Assembly (NCBI GenBank): GCA_013396635.1 | Contig: WBMW01003931.1 | Location: 177,651-241,650, forward strand | Length of the DNA: 64,000 nt | Direction: 5' to 3' | Origin: Penelope pileata | Taxonomy: Eukaryota > Chordata > Aves > Galliformes > Cracidae | Shown here: piece after piece, positions 59,048-64,000 of the stretch | Layout: every line of letters starts with the position of its first letter | Position numbering within the stretch: position 1 is the stretch's first letter | Made by a program: the position numbers and the translations under genes | Notes under the pieces: model-generated | The model's input: the letters and a program-made list of their open reading frames with translations, nothing else | Database searches by the model: none | Told to the model about the DNA's origin: nothing

Positions 59048-62000
59048 AATATTTTTTCCCTTCGAGACTTGCAGATAGAAGGTCATGGGAAGTAAGATCC
59101 AAGCACTACTACTATTATTGTGTCTGAGCCTCAGTAATTGACTCCCTATTGGGCTTCTGGATTCTGACACAAACTGGTTGGCATATTACATTCTTCACAT
59201 GTATTGTTGCATTTGCACAGGCCTCCATTTCCAGTAAAATCAGAATAAAATGTAATTTAAAAATTGATAGGAAACACAGGAGGCAAATAATCCTGGTTGT
59301 ACCAAACAAACAGCAGCTAATGTTCTATGCACGTGGGCGCGCAGCATGTGACAGTTCTGCAGTGACCTCTTAAGGCCATGTGTAATGTCAGGGTTTGGGT
59401 TTTTGGGGGTTCTGGTGATGCTGACCACAGATTCACCAGTCAGGAGTGCAGCCTTGGGAGGCGATGAGCACCCACAAGCACCAGGGCCCAGATCCTTAGC
59501 ACTACCTGTCCCAGGAGCAGAGCTTTGCTTCCTTTATCTCTGTGTTAAAAAAATAAAGCTCTGTCTGGAGTGTGGAGTGAAGGCAGTGGCAGTGTACTTC
59601 ATTAGGCATCCAGAGAAAACTTTTGTCACAGATGGAGAGGGGAGAAGGGCTCACTGCACAGCACAGAGCAGGTTAGACCCATTCCTCCAATGCTTTCTTG
59701 AATTCCCTAACACATGCCTCTTTGCCAGATGGATTTGTCTCCAAACACTTGCGTTTTTCCTCCCAGGTTTTGTGATTTACATTGCTTGAAGGAAGCACAA
59801 CTGGCTTTAATCCTTGTGTTCCCTGGGTACCCAAGTCTGGTTCACTGCAAGAGCAAAGGAGAGAAGGGGTCAGTAGGCTTCCAATGAGACCATGCCAAGC
59901 ACTTTTCTCTTTCCCGTCCTAGAGGCTAAGGAATTCTACGCTTCTGCTATTGCTTCGGACTTAGCAAGAATCCCATGGCTGTGTATAACTGCGGAGATAT
60001 GAGTCATGTCCACAGCCTGGAACATCTTTATCTTGGTGGAAGATGTTCCTAATTTGAACTGCTTCTGACTGAGACTAGTATCTGATTTTGTGTTTTCCAT
60101 TTGCTGCAGCATGTATTTTTTAAAACTGCATGTTAAACACTCATATGAGACATTAGAGGTAGAGCTCTTTAGCCAGCAATGTCTGGGTTTCATTTTCTCC
60201 CCTTCTACCTCTGAAACTCAGAGCCTGTTCCAGTTTATTCTCTGGGAGGCAGGACATCATCAAAGTGAAGGATGTCCAGTTTCAGCCAAGTGCTCATTAT
60301 ACAAACCATATATCAATGAAGTGCTCCAAATTAGCAGTGGTCTGGCAGCAGTAAAAAAAGCTGCAAGCAAGAGACTGTGTAATTGTGCTTGTCATGAAGA
60401 AGAATATAGTCTGCAGCTGGTGCACAGAAAAGCCTCAAATCTACATGGGAGTCAGAAGAAAATCGAGTAGGCTGCTAACCTCTAGCTCAACCAGAACTCA
60501 GCAAGATACCTCCCCCAACTACTACATTCCTGCCACAAACACACACCATCCTGCTGGTACGTCAGCTGCCTGCCTGCCCAAACATTTCAGAAAGAACTCC
60601 TGCAATAACCTCTTAACAACATTTTTCCAGGCACTGTTTGTTCTTCTAAGTTTAGATATATGCATACTTCAAAATCTTTGTGAGCTATCTCTTCTGGTAG
60701 AAGAGTGCCACCTCATGACTGCTACAGAGGAATGAAACAGCCCGCAGAGGTAAAGCTGGAAGCACTCAAGTGCCCATGGTCAGGGAGGGCTGGAGCAGCC
60801 TGTGTACCTACCAGTTTTCCCCCAGCATCACAGCACCCTGAGACAAACACTCTCTTGCCAAACATGTGCTTTGTGATCATTGTTGTCACAGAAAAAGCTT
60901 AGCATCTTTGCTCAACACCAAGCCTAACCTCAACTTTAAACAGAAATTAATCCCTCAGCAAAACCATACGAAATTATGTAGGCTTCTTGCCTCAAAAATC
61001 CATATTTGTTTTGACTGAGGACTCCTCTGCAGGATGTTAGGTACCTCTCCTCCGTGAACTGCACGATTTTGGATGTGAGCACCCTCTTCTTCCTTCCCCA
61101 GACAGCTTACCCCATACCTAGCTGCCTTTTCTCAAGCTTATTAATTTTTCTGTACCAACACAACTAATTTTTCTCAACAGCTCAGGTAAATATTGTTAAA
61201 ACTATGGGGAATTTTGGGGTGGTAGAAAGACTTAATGGCTCTCATTGCTTCCATAAATGAGGTGCAAAAGCCAAAGAAACTCTGAATTTTTCATGCTTCA
61301 TTATCAGTTTGAAATATTTGTCCCAAAATCAGACACGGCACATTCTCATGGATTGATTTGTCTATGTGTCGCTCAGAGGTAGTTTAAATATTTTAAATAC
61401 ACGAACAAGGAATGGTGCACAGTGCCCTTATGCTGGGTTTTGCTTCTTTTTTTTTTTAATACATTTAAATGAATTCAGACACTGAGGAAAGTGCTAGATT
61501 GAAAAGCCTAGAGCTTGAAATGTGCAGTTCCCATTTTTTCCCAGAATAAAAGTATCAGGAGAGTAGTACCAAAGCTTTCCTAAAATCCCAATTTTACTGC
61601 TGCTGTTCTCCTTTATTAGACTCATTGCTAAATTCTAGGCAGTAATTAAAGATCTGATTCAGCTTCATCCTTGCCACCTCAAACAAAAGCAAAGTCAATT
61701 AAAACCAAATGAAATATTAATTTTTCTAAAATGATTATTGATCTTCTAGCAGGTACATTAATAGCACCTATTACGAGACAGGATGCCACACTGCTAAAAT
61801 ATGGATACAGATTTTGACACAACTTGAATATTAAACAGTGCTTCACAAGTGAAAGATTTTGCATCTCATTCCCTGAGGCAGCCAGTTTTTGCTCAGGACT
61901 GCACTTCAAAATATGCTGCTAAAGTAGACAGATATCCAACATTATTAACCTGAAAGCATCAACTTATCTTAAGTCTCATCCTATGAACTGAAAAAAAAAA

Positions 62001-64000
62001 GAAAAAATCAGAACGCACTTGCTATTCAGTGGGAGGATTTTAACAGCGCAGATGATTTTCTTTGCATAACAGCCAGGAGGCCAAAGAACAGCAAAAGTTC
62101 ATCAAAAATCTGAGCTGCTCTAAGTCTGGGATTGCTTGATTCTTTTGTTATGATAACAACAAGAGCTGAATCAATAAATCTAATTTAGATTTTAATTAAA
62201 AATCATCATTATGACAGATTAGTTTCTAAGTTTTGTATTTCTCTTTAAAAAGATCTTTGTAAAGCAGTTGCCCAGTCCTTCTAAATAATAGCATAAACAA
62301 TGTTTTGGTTGTATAAACTCTTTCTCATAGTGAAAATGAAAGAGTGTAAGGTCGATACTGACCGAATGAACCCAGGTATTCCTCCTCCTCCCAGAACAGA
62401 CACATCAGCTCTGGGTCACGTACAGTGTGAGGGTCCTTCAGGAAGGACCTCAGCCGCGAGCTCCTTCAGCTCATGCAATGAAGACTGTTAAACCATGCTT
62501 CAAAGTCTTTGAGCAGAATTTCTCCACCTGCCAAGGACTGCACTGCCAAGAGGTCAAAAACATGGGGTTAGAGGCAGGTGCACGCCTCTAGAGAAGGAGG
62601 CAGAGAGGAGAAGAGGAGCTGCTGGCTGAAGTAAGCATAGGTCCAGGGAATGGGCAGAGGGTTAGTTGCTTGCTTACTTGTTTATTTTGAGAACCAGAAA
62701 GCAGCTGTGCTGTTATTAGCCAGTGCTACAGAGCTGGACCAATCCAACTCTCACACATCACCATTTCCATCTGCTTTTTGTAGGCTGACATGTGATAACA
62801 GCTGGCTTTCTCAAACAGCAGGTACGACAGTTCCAGTGACACCGTCAAGATTTAGAGCTTTCTTCTGAAAACCACTGAGCACTTCCAAATCTATACAAGT
62901 CCTCTTGGGACTCTTTCTGGTAAAATATAAATTGAAATTACCATCTCTGAAACCGAGATATTTTTAGAAAACTGATTTCTTCAAGTTGTCTCCGCTAAAA
63001 GCAAGTACCACCTACCCACGTTTCACTTGTTTTCCAGCCCACTTGAAAGGATGCACTGTTATAAAACCACCCGGTCAATTCCACTGGCAAATTTTGTCGC
63101 TTACCAAAAATCCAAGTGATTTTGGATAGAGCATTGTTTGTTTTTTCGTTTTTCTAATGATGCGTTTCCAAACATCACAACTCACCAGCATCTGCCTGGC
63201 AGAAGCAAGTGTTTTACCCCAAACTCTCTTTCATCTCCTCCTCCTATTTCACGACAGCTAAACCAGGCTTCAGCAACACCATTAACCGCAGACCTAGGAC
63301 CAGCCACAAAATACTTCGTGAGTGATTCACAGATTTTGTTGTCAAAAAGCTAGTGATCTTTCTTATTTCCTAAATTTTATAGCATGCCAAGCTGTATGTT
63401 CACACTGTTTTGCCTGTAATCCTAGGTTCACCAACATTTCCACAGTAAAATGTGACATTTTTATAAAAAGCTCTAAGTCACTAAACTTTAGCACAGAGCA
63501 AATATTGGATGTTCTGTTCTTTTTCTAAGTAGCATTCTAAGGAGAGAAACAAATATCATCCGGACAAGCAGACTCAAATTATGTGTTTAAGAAGTCTGCA
63601 CAGCAAAAGGTGAAAAAGTTTGCATGTATTTTCATTAAATTCTTATCTCACAGTCACGACAGCATAAGTGTGTAGCAGGTATAAGCCATTACAGAGAATG
63701 CTGTTTTCACAGAACTCATCATTCTTACTCAAGGTCTGTTGTTTTTTTTCCCAGCCATTCCTTGGCATAATGATGATGTGGGATTCCAGCAATGCCCAAA
63801 TATGTCTTGCTCTATTCTCAGTCCCAGTTACTATCATGTGCTAACTACTTGCTCCTCAAGGGTGTCACTTAGGCTATGCATTATTTAGCATAGGGCCGAT
63901 GTAGCAATCAGCTATAGTTTTCCACCAAGGATTAACCCTCTGCGTATATGTCTTATAGGACATCATCTTGGAGAGCTCTCACATAAACAATGCTTTCCCC
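59048..64000. other. Intronic DNA to the window end, no gene
   Basis: About 5 kb of AT-rich intron with no convincing exon or recent repeat. The stretch 62140-62220 is rich in TAAT, ATCAATAAAT-like and ATCATCATTA-like words and may be a conserved noncoding element. The C-terminal KCNJ6 exon (with GFYEVDY and the C-terminal PDZ motif) was looked for and not seen, so it lies beyond the window. Confidence 0.5.

Noticed and set aside
59385..59789. 134-codon + strand ORF
   Set aside because: Composition like translated intron, no domain, adjacent to the MIR-like fragment but not part of it.
60703..60717. CTCF-like site on the minus strand (TGCCACCTCATGA)
   Set aside because: Three mismatches fall in the central core, so it is weaker than the three candidates listed.
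1..64000. Endogenous retrovirus, tRNA, rRNA, CRISPR array or bacterial-type operon
   Set aside because: No LTR pairs, primer-binding sites, gag/pol/env blocks, tRNA boxes in a cloverleaf, or spaced direct repeats were found by reading.

Overview
This 64 kb window is vertebrate genomic DNA, almost certainly from a bird and most likely a galliform such as chicken. The evidence is several 5'-truncated CR1 LINE copies of the avian type ending in TCATAGAAT-like 3' repeats, two deleted copies of a Galluhop-type mariner transposon, and one protein-coding exon in an AT-rich background. There are no bacterial-style operons, CRISPR arrays, rRNA or tRNA genes.

The only protein-coding gene I can support is KCNJ6 (GIRK2, Kir3.2), a G-protein-gated inward rectifier potassium channel subunit, on the + strand. 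Its large core exon lies at 35298-36218 and carries most of the cytoplasmic N-terminus, both membrane helices, the pore loop with the TIGYG filter, and most of the cytoplasmic domain. The first few codons lie upstream and the C-terminal exon lies downstream of the window. Positions 1-35297 are therefore read as an upstream intron and 36219-64000 as the following intron. This assignment rests on homology and splice sites, since no other exon of the gene is visible.

Layout: 1-366 is a CR1 reverse-transcriptase fragment cut by the window edge. 367-13219 is unique intron with small repeats and weak regulatory-motif candidates. 13222-13589 is mariner copy 1, followed by CR1 pieces at 13785 and 18203. 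25581-27090 is a 1.5 kb CR1 with a decayed ORF2. 27.6-30.3 kb holds two short CR1 3' ends, and 32.4-32.8 kb an uncertain DDE-transposase-like relic. Then come the KCNJ6 exon, mariner copy 2 (37801-38301), a + strand CR1 (42878-43375), a CR1 tail with an ATTCTGTTC-type microsatellite (about 55.5 kb) and a MIR-like ancient SINE fragment (about 59.0 kb).

I found no convincing new multi-gene system. The observations most worth checking are a second, arguably stronger splice donor 26 nt after the KCNJ6 exon together with an open read-through tail, the DDE-like relic at 32.4 kb, an unexpectedly long 222-codon ORF at 16.1 kb, a perfect 24-bp palindrome, and three same-orientation CTCF-like sites in the introns.
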